A stretch of 16,539 nucleotides of DNA from an uncultured Acetatifactor sp. (GCA_910584375.1 CAJUAH010000050.1:1-16539), one strand, 5' to 3'. Shown: positions 1-6,442, numbered from the stretch's first letter. A program made the numbers and translations. The notes: generated by a model not told the origin, from the letters alone.

Positions 1-7
1 GATTTTT

Positions 8-37
8 ATTATATCTCATTAGCCACTCCCGTTACAA
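8..37 (-). promoter_or_regulatory. Candidate sigma-A promoter reading out of the left edge
   Basis: On the minus strand a TTGTAA -35 element (32-37) and a perfect TATAAT -10 (8-13) are separated by 18 bases. They lie just after the stop codon of the XRE regulator and point left, so they would serve a gene beyond the window. The elements are seen directly; use as a promoter is inferred. Confidence 0.4.
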
Positions 38-42
38 CTTTA

Positions 43-888
43 TTATAGCACTTCAACGATCGCGGACTGAAACAGGAACTGGGCGGCTACATTGGGATGC
101 AATGTCTCCAGACCGTACAGCCCCATGACCCCCGTTATCCGCCGGATCGTTTCTTCGCATCTGGTCATATCTTTTTCGTATAGAACCAGCTCCAACACTG
201 CGTCACCGATCAGATCCAGCAGATCCTGATACTGTTTGATCTGGACATAGCTCCTGGCCTTCTCCGTGTCTCCGGCCAACTGGTATGCCTGCAGCAGCAG
301 GATTTTGTTCTGTCCCGCAAGACGGATGGGACCGACATATGGTTCCAACGTGTCGATGGCTTCCGCCGCCTGCCCCAACCGAAGATATAATCCAGCTCTC
401 AAAACCACCGCATCGCTGCAGATACCTGCATCACTGCAATTTTTCTCTATCCGGTCACACCATCCCACCGCCTCCTCAAGAAGAGATTTCCGCTCTTCTT
501 CCGTTTCCGCCAGCATATAATGGTTCCAGTACAGGATACCAAGTTGGAGCAGCAAAGGATAGCAGGCATAGTATTTATGGGCAAGCGATCTGGCTTTCTC
601 AAGCGCCTCCTCAAAGGGAAGCGTTGCAAAATCCTGGCACAACTGTCCATACTGACGACGGATCTGCTCACCGGAAAGCTGGGCCTCATATCCGATCAGT
701 TCGTCCACTGTGACGTCAAAAAAAGCGGCCAGTCTGGGGAGCAGCATAATGTCCGGTGTGTTAATCCCTTTTTCCCACTTGGATACGGAAGCCTTGGTCA
801 CACCCATAAAGTCCGCCAGCTCTTCCTGTGTCAGTTTTTTATCATGCCGAAGACGGATTATGTTGTCTGATAAATTCAGTTTGTTCAT
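43..888 (-). CDS. XRE-family helix-turn-helix transcriptional regulator with helical C-terminal region
   Basis: This 281-residue protein is a predicted cytoplasmic DNA-binding regulator. Residues about 7-65 form a classic XRE/Cro-like helix-turn-helix (LTQEELADFMGVTKASVSKW then a DVTVDELIGYE wing). The rest, about 75-281, is alpha-helical and TPR-like, rich in Leu, Ala and Tyr; in this type it probably senses a ligand or partner. The ATG has a GGGGGT ribosome binding site about seven bases upstream. The gene is alone on its strand behind its own promoter, with a 16-bp palindrome near the predicted start of transcription, which suggests autorepression. From memory, relatives continue past the final segment (NVAAQFLFQSAIVEVL) for several more helices, so this copy may be shortened at the C-terminus; I cannot confirm that. 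The target genes are unknown and may lie beyond the left edge. Confidence 0.85.
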   Translation of the reverse strand: MNKLNLSDNIIRLRHDKKLTQEELADFMGVTKASVSKWEKGINTPDIMLLPRLAAFFDVTVDELIGYEAQLSGEQIRRQYGQLCQDFATLPFEEALEKARSLAHKYYACYPLLLQLGILYWNHYMLAETEEERKSLLEEAVGWCDRIEKNCSDAGICSDAVVLRAGLYLRLGQAAEAIDTLEPYVGPIRLAGQNKILLLQAYQLAGDTEKARSYVQIKQYQDLLDLIGDAVLELVLYEKDMTRCEETIRRITGVMGLYGLETLHPNVAAQFLFQSAIVEVL

Positions 889-960
889 TTTTGTACCCCC
901 TGTGTATCAACACGCATATCTGCCTGTGATATTGCACGGATCGGTGTTCTTCCAACGCTC

Positions 961-976
961 TGTAAATATATTTACA
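961..976. promoter_or_regulatory. Perfect 16-bp palindrome, candidate operator of the XRE regulator
   Basis: TGTAAATATATTTACA is a perfect inverted repeat (8-bp half-sites, no gap). It sits directly downstream of the TATAAT of the minus-strand promoter, over the expected transcription start. XRE/Cro regulators bind such palindromes as dimers, so autoregulation by the protein at 43-888 is a reasonable inference. Confidence 0.5.
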
Positions 977-982
977 ATACCT

Positions 983-1012
983 ATTATAGCAGGAAAAAAC
1001 CACGCGATTCAA
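983..1012 (-). promoter_or_regulatory. Sigma-A-like promoter of the XRE regulator gene
   Basis: On the minus strand TTGAAT (1007-1012) and TATAAT (983-988) are 18 bases apart. Transcription would start near 975, inside the palindrome, giving a leader of about 85 bases before the ATG at 888. No other gene start lies nearby on this strand. Confidence 0.55.
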
Positions 1013-1073
1013 TTGACCGTCACGATATTCTGATATATAAAATCAACTGTTGGGAAACCTGGCAAGATCGCGC

Positions 1074-1117
1074 AAAATAAAAAGACAGAATGCGACGATC
1101 GCCACAATCCCGTCTTT
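1074..1117 (-). terminator. Rho-independent terminator of the decayed WD40-like gene
   Basis: The minus strand forms a long hairpin between 1117 and 1081. AAAGAC pairs with GTCTTT, the stem continues through GGGAT/ATTCT with G-T pairs, and an inner GCGA/TCGC stem follows. It is followed at once by TTTTTATTTT. It lies 38 bases after the final stop codon of the protein-like remnant at 1155-1358, so it is probably the original terminator of that lost gene. Confidence 0.7.
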
Positions 1118-1154
1118 CCCACACTGATAAACGGCTTACCGGATTTTTCACCTC

Positions 1155-1358
1155 TTACAGATTCCCCCTTTTCAATTCACAGTAGCAGACTATCTCCCGG
1201 CGTTCCGGGTCATATGCAATATCAAAAACCGTAAGTATCCATTCTACCGCCTCCTACCGGTATACCTCGCGTTTTTTCTCCAAGTCAAATACCCTGAGTA
1301 TACCTCCCAGCGAGGCTATTGCCAGAAAACGGCTATCCGGCAAAAAAGCGGCCACAAC
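1155..1358 (-). pseudogene. 3' remnant of a WD40/beta-propeller-like gene
   Basis: Read on the minus strand from 1358, this otherwise empty region encodes a strongly protein-like peptide. It begins VVAAFLPDSRFLAIASL, then GGILRVFDLEKKREVYR, a TAG stop (1256-1254), then VEWILTVFDIAYDPERR and more, ending at TAA (1157-1155). The F-x-P-D-x-R-F-L-A pattern followed by L-R-V-F-D-L is the hallmark of a WD40-type blade. There is no start codon and one internal stop, so I call it a gene fragment. It is in the same reading frame as the EAL gene and begins directly after that gene's TGA, perhaps because a deletion joined the two. Its own terminator is still present. It is too short to be in ordinary gene calls; the family is judged by eye. 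Confidence 0.55.
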
Positions 1359-1372
1359 CTCTCATGTGGCCG
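1341..1372 (-). terminator. Rho-independent terminator of the EAL gene
   Basis: CGGCCACA (1349-1356) and TGTGGCCG (1365-1372) form an 8-bp GC-rich stem with an 8-base loop. On the minus strand the hairpin is followed by CTTTTTTG. The hairpin overlaps the last codons and the TGA (1362-1364) of the phosphodiesterase gene and the first codons of the WD40-like remnant. Confidence 0.8.
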
Positions 1373-3251
1373 TCTGCTCCCGATCCCCGGCGGTAAGCTG
1401 CAGGAACTCCTCTCCCGGCAACGGTCTGGAAAAATAGTACCCCTGTATGTACTCTATCCCCAGCGCCTCTATGGCCCGGGCCTGCTCCTGGGTCTCAACG
1501 CCTTCCGACACGATCTCCAGTTTCATGTCATGGATCATATGCATGGCGGCCTCCATGACAAATCTCGCCTTCTGATTGGCAAAATATGCCTGGCTCATAT
1601 CCCGGTCAAACTTTACGATGGACACCGGCATATCCACTATGTAATTCAGGTTGCTCTCCCCGTTGCCAAAATCGTCCAGCGCAAATTTTACCCCATAATC
1701 CATCAGCACCTGCATATTTTCCAGAAGGGTCTCCTTGATCCGTATGGCGGCGGACTCCGTGATCTCCAGGCAGATACAGGAGGGTTCTACCTGATATTTC
1801 TCCATAATGCCGATATAGGTCTCCGCCAGCCAGGGATCCTCGCACTGCCGCACGGAGAGGTTGACCTCCACATACTCGATGCCATACCGCTCCCGCAGTT
1901 GATTTTCCTTGATAAACGCGCAGGTCTTCTCAAACACGCTCTCCCCGATCCGGGAGATCAGCCCGTTTTTCTCAGCCACAGGGATAAATCTGCCCGGCGG
2001 CAGGATGCTGCCGTCCTCATTGCGTATGCGGGCCAGCGCCTCGGCGGACACGAACCTGTGCTGCTTTGTGGAGTAAATGGGCTGATAGAATACTTCGATC
2101 CTGTCCTTTTCTATGGCGGAACGGATCAGCATATCCATCTTTTCCCGCTCTTTGTACTGCCCGATCTTCTCCTCGTCCAGAACAATATAATTCTCTGTGG
2201 GATTCTTCCTCTTGCCCACTCTGAAATGCCGCAGCATCAGAAAAAGCTCCTCCACATTGCCCAGCGCCAGAGAATCCGGCAGTATCACATAATAGGGAGA
2301 AATCTGAAAACCGTCTATATACGCTCTGGTATCCTGGTATATCTCCCACATGCGGCTCGCGTCATCCATAATAAGAACCAGCTCACGCTCCAGCGTCTTG
2401 AAGACCTTGACGTCTTTGATCCGGTCCACATGACGGGCAATATTTTTGAGCAGCCGATCGGCCTGTTCGGAACTGCCGTCATTGTCCATGAGAACTCTGT
2501 CTCCCAGCGCCACCAGGATCGCGCTGAAACCCTGCTGTTTTTCGTACAGCTGTTTTGTATATTCTCCCAGCGCGTGCGCGTTGTACGCGCCGGTCTCCCT
2601 GTCCAGATTGGCCTCCGGATTTTCCAGCTCAAAAAACAGGATGATCATACCCATCACGGAGGCAAAGCCCACCAGCAGCAAATTGGCATTCAAAAACTGT
2701 GTCACCGCCGCAATGATCCAGATGCACATCCACATGAGAATGGCCCTTCTCCGCTTGGGGTTCATATCCTTGCCCTTGATACCCACCCCAAATACCGTCA
2801 CCACGATAAAAAGGAGCGCAAAAAAGTAAGTCGCCGTGCAGCTCGGCCCATATGTATAGACCACATTGCCCTCCAGATAATACTGTATCGGCAGTACATA
2901 AATGATTACTGTACCCAACAGCAGGATGGCCGTATATATGCCGTTTCCCCTGGTCTGCCGCGCCCCCATGCCTCTGAAATCGGAACGCGAATAGATCAGT
3001 CCGAAATATCCCGACCAAATCAGGGAGACAATATAAGTCTTACAGATCAGCGCCAGCAAAAATCCCGGTATGCGCTCCATATTATTGATCGCGATGACAG
3101 AGGTGACGTCCATGACCAGGCAGAAAGTGTTTACGCCCATGGTGAACAGAAACAGTCTTTCCGACGCCAGTCCCAGCGTCTTCTGTCTCAGGGAAAAATA
3201 CCATATCAACGCTAACACCGCGATACCGCAGCACTGTACTTGAATATTCAT
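1362..3251 (-). CDS. Membrane-anchored c-di-GMP phosphodiesterase (degenerate GGDEF + EAL)
   Basis: The 629-residue protein should hydrolyse cyclic di-GMP to pGpG at the inner face of the membrane. Residues 1-210 hold about six or seven hydrophobic helices (for example 8-20, 35-55, 61-85, 105-122, 140-157, 170-210), a likely sensor. Residues about 215-345 resemble a GGDEF domain (start DRETGAYN), but the signature is replaced by LEREL near 287-291, so it should not make c-di-GMP. The EAL domain (about 372-622) keeps the key residues: E404 in EAL, N464, E496 in EITES, D526-D527 in DDFG, K547, E583 in EGVE and Q603. An active enzyme is therefore expected. The gene has an extended -10 promoter upstream and its own terminator, so it is probably monocistronic. 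A large open frame on the opposite strand is a shadow of this gene. Confidence 0.93.
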   Translation of the reverse strand: MNIQVQCCGIAVLALIWYFSLRQKTLGLASERLFLFTMGVNTFCLVMDVTSVIAINNMERIPGFLLALICKTYIVSLIWSGYFGLIYSRSDFRGMGARQTRGNGIYTAILLLGTVIIYVLPIQYYLEGNVVYTYGPSCTATYFFALLFIVVTVFGVGIKGKDMNPKRRRAILMWMCIWIIAAVTQFLNANLLLVGFASVMGMIILFFELENPEANLDRETGAYNAHALGEYTKQLYEKQQGFSAILVALGDRVLMDNDGSSEQADRLLKNIARHVDRIKDVKVFKTLERELVLIMDDASRMWEIYQDTRAYIDGFQISPYYVILPDSLALGNVEELFLMLRHFRVGKRKNPTENYIVLDEEKIGQYKEREKMDMLIRSAIEKDRIEVFYQPIYSTKQHRFVSAEALARIRNEDGSILPPGRFIPVAEKNGLISRIGESVFEKTCAFIKENQLRERYGIEYVEVNLSVRQCEDPWLAETYIGIMEKYQVEPSCICLEITESAAIRIKETLLENMQVLMDYGVKFALDDFGNGESNLNYIVDMPVSIVKFDRDMSQAYFANQKARFVMEAAMHMIHDMKLEIVSEGVETQEQARAIEALGIEYIQGYYFSRPLPGEEFLQLTAGDREQTAT

Positions 3252-3293
3252 GATCCCGCCTTGTTTATCTGTATTTTTTGTATCATGGTATAT

Positions 3294-3302
3294 ATTGTAG
3301 CA
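3294..3302 (-). promoter_or_regulatory. Extended -10 promoter of the EAL phosphodiesterase gene
   Basis: On the minus strand TGCTACAAT is an extended -10 element (TGn plus TACAAT at 3294-3299). The -35 (TATTCA, 3317-3322) is weak, which is usual for extended -10 promoters. It lies about 45 bases before the ATG at 3251 and downstream of the acetyltransferase stop, so the phosphodiesterase probably has its own transcript. Confidence 0.4.
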
Positions 3303-3340
3303 CAGATTTGGTCATATGAATATACCTGTCAGAAAATTAT

Positions 3341-3823
3341 TTAAGATAATTCATAATACGCCGATTCCCGGCCATCTTCCGTAAAGCGCTCCCGGCAGAC
3401 AAATCCGTTCTTTTCCAGTACCCGCAGAGAACCTGTATTATTTGCATAGGTAAACGCTCCGATGGAACAAAGGGAAAGATGTTCCCGTATGTATTTTACA
3501 AACAGTGCAACCGCTGCGGTGGCAATTCCGTGGCCCCACAGCTTTTTTTCAAATATACAGTAACTCAGCATGGCGCTGGGCGTCTCCTCTCTGTTAATAC
3601 CGTAACACCACACATCGCCCACATACTGTCCCTGCCAGTATACGCTTTTGCCCAAACTTGCGGCTCCGGGAAGGCACGCCTCGTCATAGGCGGCCAGCGC
3701 CTGCCCCAGTGTGGCGTTGGCGGACGGCAGCATCCTGCCGATCTCCTCATCCTGGGTCTTATAAAAGTATATTTCCACGTTTTCCCTGGTTCTGTCTAAG
3801 AGTTCGATTTCCAATGTGTCCAT
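3341..3823 (-). CDS. GNAT-family N-acetyltransferase (RimJ/RimL-like)
   Basis: This 160-residue protein is a single GNAT domain that would move an acetyl group from acetyl-CoA to an amine; the substrate is not predictable. The acetyl-CoA-binding motif is seen as WGHGIATAA at residues 96-104, matching the Q/R-x-x-G-x-G/A loop. It is followed by the late GNAT strand and helix (IGAFTYANNTGSLRVLEKNGF, about 121-141), with the N-N-x-x-S-x-R-V-L-E-K-x-G-F pattern typical of RimJ/RimL-like enzymes. The ATG is preceded by AAAGGA about six bases away. It has its own promoter (3879-3907) and stands alone. Length fits the family. Confidence 0.88.
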   Translation of the reverse strand: MDTLEIELLDRTRENVEIYFYKTQDEEIGRMLPSANATLGQALAAYDEACLPGAASLGKSVYWQGQYVGDVWCYGINREETPSAMLSYCIFEKKLWGHGIATAAVALFVKYIREHLSLCSIGAFTYANNTGSLRVLEKNGFVCRERFTEDGRESAYYELS

Positions 3824-3878
3824 TTTCTGTCCTTTCCTGACCCGCAGCCCGCTCCGGTTCCACCATAATTTTATATTT

Positions 3879-3907
3879 ATTGTGTATGTTTTTTACGGCA
3901 ATGTCAA
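3879..3907 (-). promoter_or_regulatory. Sigma-A-like promoter of the GNAT gene
   Basis: On the minus strand a perfect TTGACA (3902-3907) is followed after 17 bases by CACAAT (3879-3884, four of six consensus positions). Transcription would start near 3872, about 50 bases before the ATG at 3823. Confidence 0.55.
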
Positions 3908-3950
3908 GAAGACCATACGCCATGTCCGCCACAATATCCCTAAATGACTA

Positions 3951-3986
3951 TTGACCATATAAAATAAACATGATTATGTATATGGT
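3951..3986 (+). promoter_or_regulatory. Candidate promoter with flanking inverted repeat, upstream of the PF06541 gene
   Basis: On the plus strand TTGACC (3951-3956) is followed after 18 bases by TATGTA (3975-3980), a weak -10. A 7-bp inverted repeat overlaps both elements: ACCATAT (3954-3960) and ATATGGT (3980-3986), 19 bases apart. The leader that follows contains a small hairpin (AAGGG 3999-4003, CCCTT 4010-4014) that matches no riboswitch I know. The rest of the 227-base divergent region holds only this and the GNAT promoter. Confidence 0.35.
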
Positions 3987-4050
3987 AAGAACGTGCCGAA
4001 GGGACTTTACCCTTTAGAGCCGCCGCATAGCAATTTTTATGGGAGGAAGT

Positions 4051-5337
4051 ATGAATCATACGGTTTATGACATTGCCATACTCTTTTTTACATATTCCTT
4101 TCTGGCCTGGCTGGCGGAGACCATCGTCGCCACGGTAAAGGAAAAAGATTTTAAGAACCGAGGCTTTGCCTCCGGGCCGTTCTGCTTTATCTACGGTTTC
4201 ACTGGGGTCTTGCTGACCGTGGTTTTGCAGGATCTCCGGGGCAATCCCTTTTTTCTATTCCTGGGTTGTACAGTGGTGTCCACCGCCGTGGAGTGGTTCA
4301 CCGGCAAGATCCTGGAGAGAATGAAACAGAAAAAGTGGTGGGACTACTCCGCTAAGAAATGGAATCTGGACGGCTATATCTGCCTGCAATATTCCCTGCT
4401 CTGGGGCTTGCTGGGCTATGTGGCGGTGCAGTATGCAAACGGTATGTTCCTGAGCCTGTACCACCTGCTGCCGCCTCTGCTTGGGAAAATCCCGGTCTGG
4501 ATACTGACGGCTGTGGGCCTGTTGGATATAACCGGCAGTTATCTATCCATATACCATATGGAAAAGAAACTGCCCCGGTTGTTTGGCTGGAGCCAAAAGC
4601 TGCAAAGGTGGACGCTGCGGTTCGGCGGCAGGATATCCCAGCGCATGGAAAACCGTATCCAACGGGCTTATCCCGCCACCGCCCAGAGCGCCGCCGCCGA
4701 AAAGGACACCGATAAGTGCACATTAACCCTGCTGTTCTGGCTCCTGGTGATCGGGGCCCTGCTGGGAGATATCGTAGAGACTATATTCTGCCGCCTCACT
4801 ATGGGAGTCTGGATGAGCCGGAGCAGTCTGGTGTGGGGGCCTTTCAGCATAGTGTGGGGACTGGCCATCGCACTGATCACGGCATTGCTCTACAGGGACA
4901 GGAACAAAAAAGAATCCCATATCTTTTTGGTGGGAGTCTTTTTGGGCGGCGCGTATGAATATATATGCAGCGTATTTACGGAGATCGTATTCGGAAAAGT
5001 ATTCTGGGATTACAGCGGTATACCCTTCAATCTGGGAGGAAGAATCAATCTGCTGTACTGTTTCTTCTGGGGAATCGCGGCAGTGGTCTGGATCAAGGGC
5101 CTGCTCCCCCACATGACACGGCTGATCGGCCTGATCCTGCAAAAAACGGGAAAGGTTCTGACGACGGTACTTTTGGTCTTTATGATAGCGGATATCTTTG
5201 TCTCGGTGCTGGCGCTGGTGCGGTATGATAGCCGCTCCCACGGGATCGCCCCGCAGCAGCGCTGGGAGGAGATCATGGACGTCTATTTTGACGACGCCAA
5301 AATGGATCGGATCTATCCCAACGCTATTGCGCAGTAA
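4051..5337 (+). CDS. Integral membrane protein with two PF06541 (putative ABC-transporter type IV) domains
   Basis: The protein of 428 residues is almost wholly hydrophobic. The N-terminal half (about 1-180) matches the PF06541 pattern I know from Clostridia: FFTYSFLAWLAETIVATVKEK, then NRGFASGPFCFIYGFTG, then a W-D-Y-S segment and NLDGYICLQYSLLWG. A second, more diverged copy fills about 225-360 (GALLGDIVETIFCRL, LVWGPFSIVWG, FWDYSGIPFNLGGRINLLY). The halves are joined by a basic linker (about 172-215). The Pfam name suggests a transporter, but no ATPase gene is adjacent and the biochemical role is not established. I chose the ATG at 4051 over the one at 4039 because GGGAGG (4041-4046) lies just before it and would be inside the longer frame. 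Confidence 0.8.
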   Translation: MNHTVYDIAILFFTYSFLAWLAETIVATVKEKDFKNRGFASGPFCFIYGFTGVLLTVVLQDLRGNPFFLFLGCTVVSTAVEWFTGKILERMKQKKWWDYSAKKWNLDGYICLQYSLLWGLLGYVAVQYANGMFLSLYHLLPPLLGKIPVWILTAVGLLDITGSYLSIYHMEKKLPRLFGWSQKLQRWTLRFGGRISQRMENRIQRAYPATAQSAAAEKDTDKCTLTLLFWLLVIGALLGDIVETIFCRLTMGVWMSRSSLVWGPFSIVWGLAIALITALLYRDRNKKESHIFLVGVFLGGAYEYICSVFTEIVFGKVFWDYSGIPFNLGGRINLLYCFFWGIAAVVWIKGLLPHMTRLIGLILQKTGKVLTTVLLVFMIADIFVSVLALVRYDSRSHGIAPQQRWEEIMDVYFDDAKMDRIYPNAIAQ

Positions 5338-5372
5338 ACTATGGAATACAAAACCACTTTGACGAATATACT

Positions 5373-5388
5373 AATTGCGGGCAATTTT
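5373..5388 (+). terminator. Weak hairpin after the PF06541 gene
   Basis: AATTG and CAATT form a 5-bp stem with a CGGG loop, followed by TT. It is AT-rich and short, about 35 bases after the stop codon at 5337, so it may act as a weak terminator separating this gene from the RNA promoter downstream. Confidence 0.25.
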
Positions 5389-5390
5389 AC

Positions 5391-5419
5391 TTGACTTTTC
5401 CTGAAAGTCATAGTAGAAT
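5391..5419 (+). promoter_or_regulatory. Strong promoter of the abi leader RNA with overlapping operator palindrome
   Basis: TTGACT (5391-5396) and TAGAAT (5414-5419) are exactly 17 bases apart, a good sigma-A promoter. A 7-bp perfect inverted repeat, TGACTTT (5392-5398) and AAAGTCA (5404-5410) with a 5-base centre, covers the -35 and most of the spacer. A protein bound there would block the polymerase. Transcription would start near 5426. Confidence 0.6.
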
Positions 5420-5425
5420 CTGCTT

Positions 5426-5490
5426 AGTGATCGTACTGGGGAAACTTGTGAAGCCCTCAGTCCGGAAGGCTCCTGCGGGGGCCTTTCGTT
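5426..5490 (+). ncRNA. Candidate abiF-type structured RNA upstream of the Abi gene
   Basis: Between a well-formed promoter and the abi ribosome binding site lies a compact RNA of about 65 bases with two hairpins. The first pairs ACTG+GGG (5435-5441) with CCC+CAGT (5454-5456, 5458-5461), one U bulged, around a 12-base loop containing CTTGTGAAG. The second (5466-5485) is an 8-bp stem, AAGGCTCC with GGGGGCCTT, closed by a 4-base loop and followed by TCGTTAT, and resembles an intrinsic terminator. A conserved abiF RNA motif upstream of Abi_2 genes is known from comparative genomics; position and size fit, but I could not align to that model. It may be a separate RNA that restrains the toxin, or an attenuating leader. 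Confidence 0.55.
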
Positions 5491-5518
5491 ATATCCACAC
5501 TGTAAAAAGGAGTATCGT

Positions 5519-6442
5519 GTGAGCAAACCATTTAAAACCTATGATGATTTGATTCTTTTTCTTCAAGATGAAAAAGGGCTGATCATTCATGATCCTACAC
5601 ATGCAAAGCATATTTTGTCAAAAACCAGCTACTTCTCATTAATATCCGGATATAAGGATTTCTTTAAGCACCCAACCACTGGAAAATACAAAGATGGAAC
5701 TACTTTTGAGGATATTTACGCACTTTATAAATTTGATAATGATCTGCGCTGCATTTTTCTGAAATACATGCTTATCGCCGAACATAGCGTAAAATCGTCT
5801 TTGGCCTATCATTTCACGGCACTTTACGGAGAAGATCAACAGGAGTATTTGTCTTTTTCCCGATATATGGTCACAAAATCCAACCAGCGAGACGTGCAGA
5901 GATTGATCAGTATTCTCTCTTATCACATAACCCATAAAAGCGATTACTCCCATATTACACATTACAAGAAATACCACAAAAATGTTCCCCTTTGGATCAT
6001 GATCCAGATATTGACGCTTGGGCAATTATCTCATATGTTTGATTTTCTAAAAGCCAGTGCTCCTATACAGGTATGCAGGGATTACCATAATATCAGCCGT
6101 AAGGATATGCATTCCTTTTTATCTGTTATGACCAAACACAGAAATGCCTGCGCTCATGGGGATCGGTTTTTTAACTATCTCACCAAGGACTGTATCACGG
6201 ATACTGCCATTCATGATAAATTACATATTCCCCGGGTCAACGGACGCTTTCAAAACGGAAAATCTGATATTTTCTCTGAAGTGATCATACTAAAATATCT
6301 CTTGGATAAAGAAGACTTCCAAGATTTTTATTATGAACTAAATCATTGCATCAAGAAGAAATGCCCCGATCCGAGACTTCTTTCCCTAATGGGATTTCCT
6401 CAAAATTGGACTTCTATTATCCGCCTACGCCCGCTGCCGTAG
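5519..6442 (+). CDS. Abi_2-family (AbiF/AbiD-like) abortive infection protein with HEPN motif
   Basis: This 307-residue soluble protein belongs to the Abi_2 family (PF07751), found in phage-defence systems. Visible features are the N-terminal H-I-L-S-K-T-S-Y-F-S-L-I-S-G-Y (31-45), the helix YALYKFDNDLRCIFLKYMLI (67-86) with downstream E88 and K92, and a HEPN RNase motif R208-x4-H213 within KHRNACAHGDR. HEPN proteins of this kind are usually RNA-cleaving toxins; that activity is inferred here. Translation starts at GTG (5519), six bases after an AAAGGAG site; a GTG two bases upstream is closed immediately by TGA. The gene is clearly more AT-rich than the PF06541 gene before it, a sign of transfer. 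A structured RNA with its own promoter precedes it. Its end overlaps the convergent permease gene by 18 bases. Confidence 0.9.
   Translation: MSKPFKTYDDLILFLQDEKGLIIHDPTHAKHILSKTSYFSLISGYKDFFKHPTTGKYKDGTTFEDIYALYKFDNDLRCIFLKYMLIAEHSVKSSLAYHFTALYGEDQQEYLSFSRYMVTKSNQRDVQRLISILSYHITHKSDYSHITHYKKYHKNVPLWIMIQILTLGQLSHMFDFLKASAPIQVCRDYHNISRKDMHSFLSVMTKHRNACAHGDRFFNYLTKDCITDTAIHDKLHIPRVNGRFQNGKSDIFSEVIILKYLLDKEDFQDFYYELNHCIKKKCPDPRLLSLMGFPQNWTSIIRLRPLP

Noticed and set aside
1530..3215. 561-codon open frame on the plus strand opposite the EAL gene
   Set aside because: It is exactly antisense to a conserved, well-supported gene, its translation is low-complexity (His, Gln, Arg, Leu) and shows no domain; a codon-bias shadow.
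3985..4050. Possible riboswitch in the leader of the PF06541 gene
   Set aside because: Only a 5-bp hairpin is visible. I compared it by eye with the c-di-GMP, guanidine, fluoride, manganese and preQ1 classes and found no conserved core.
4039..4050. Upstream ATG at 4039 as the start of the PF06541 gene
   Set aside because: The ribosome binding site GGGAGG lies inside this extension and is correctly spaced for the ATG at 4051.
6425..6442. CTACG/CGTAG inverted repeat in the overlap of the Abi and permease genes as a terminator
   Set aside because: The 5-bp stem has no T run on either strand; it mostly reflects both genes ending in TAG there.
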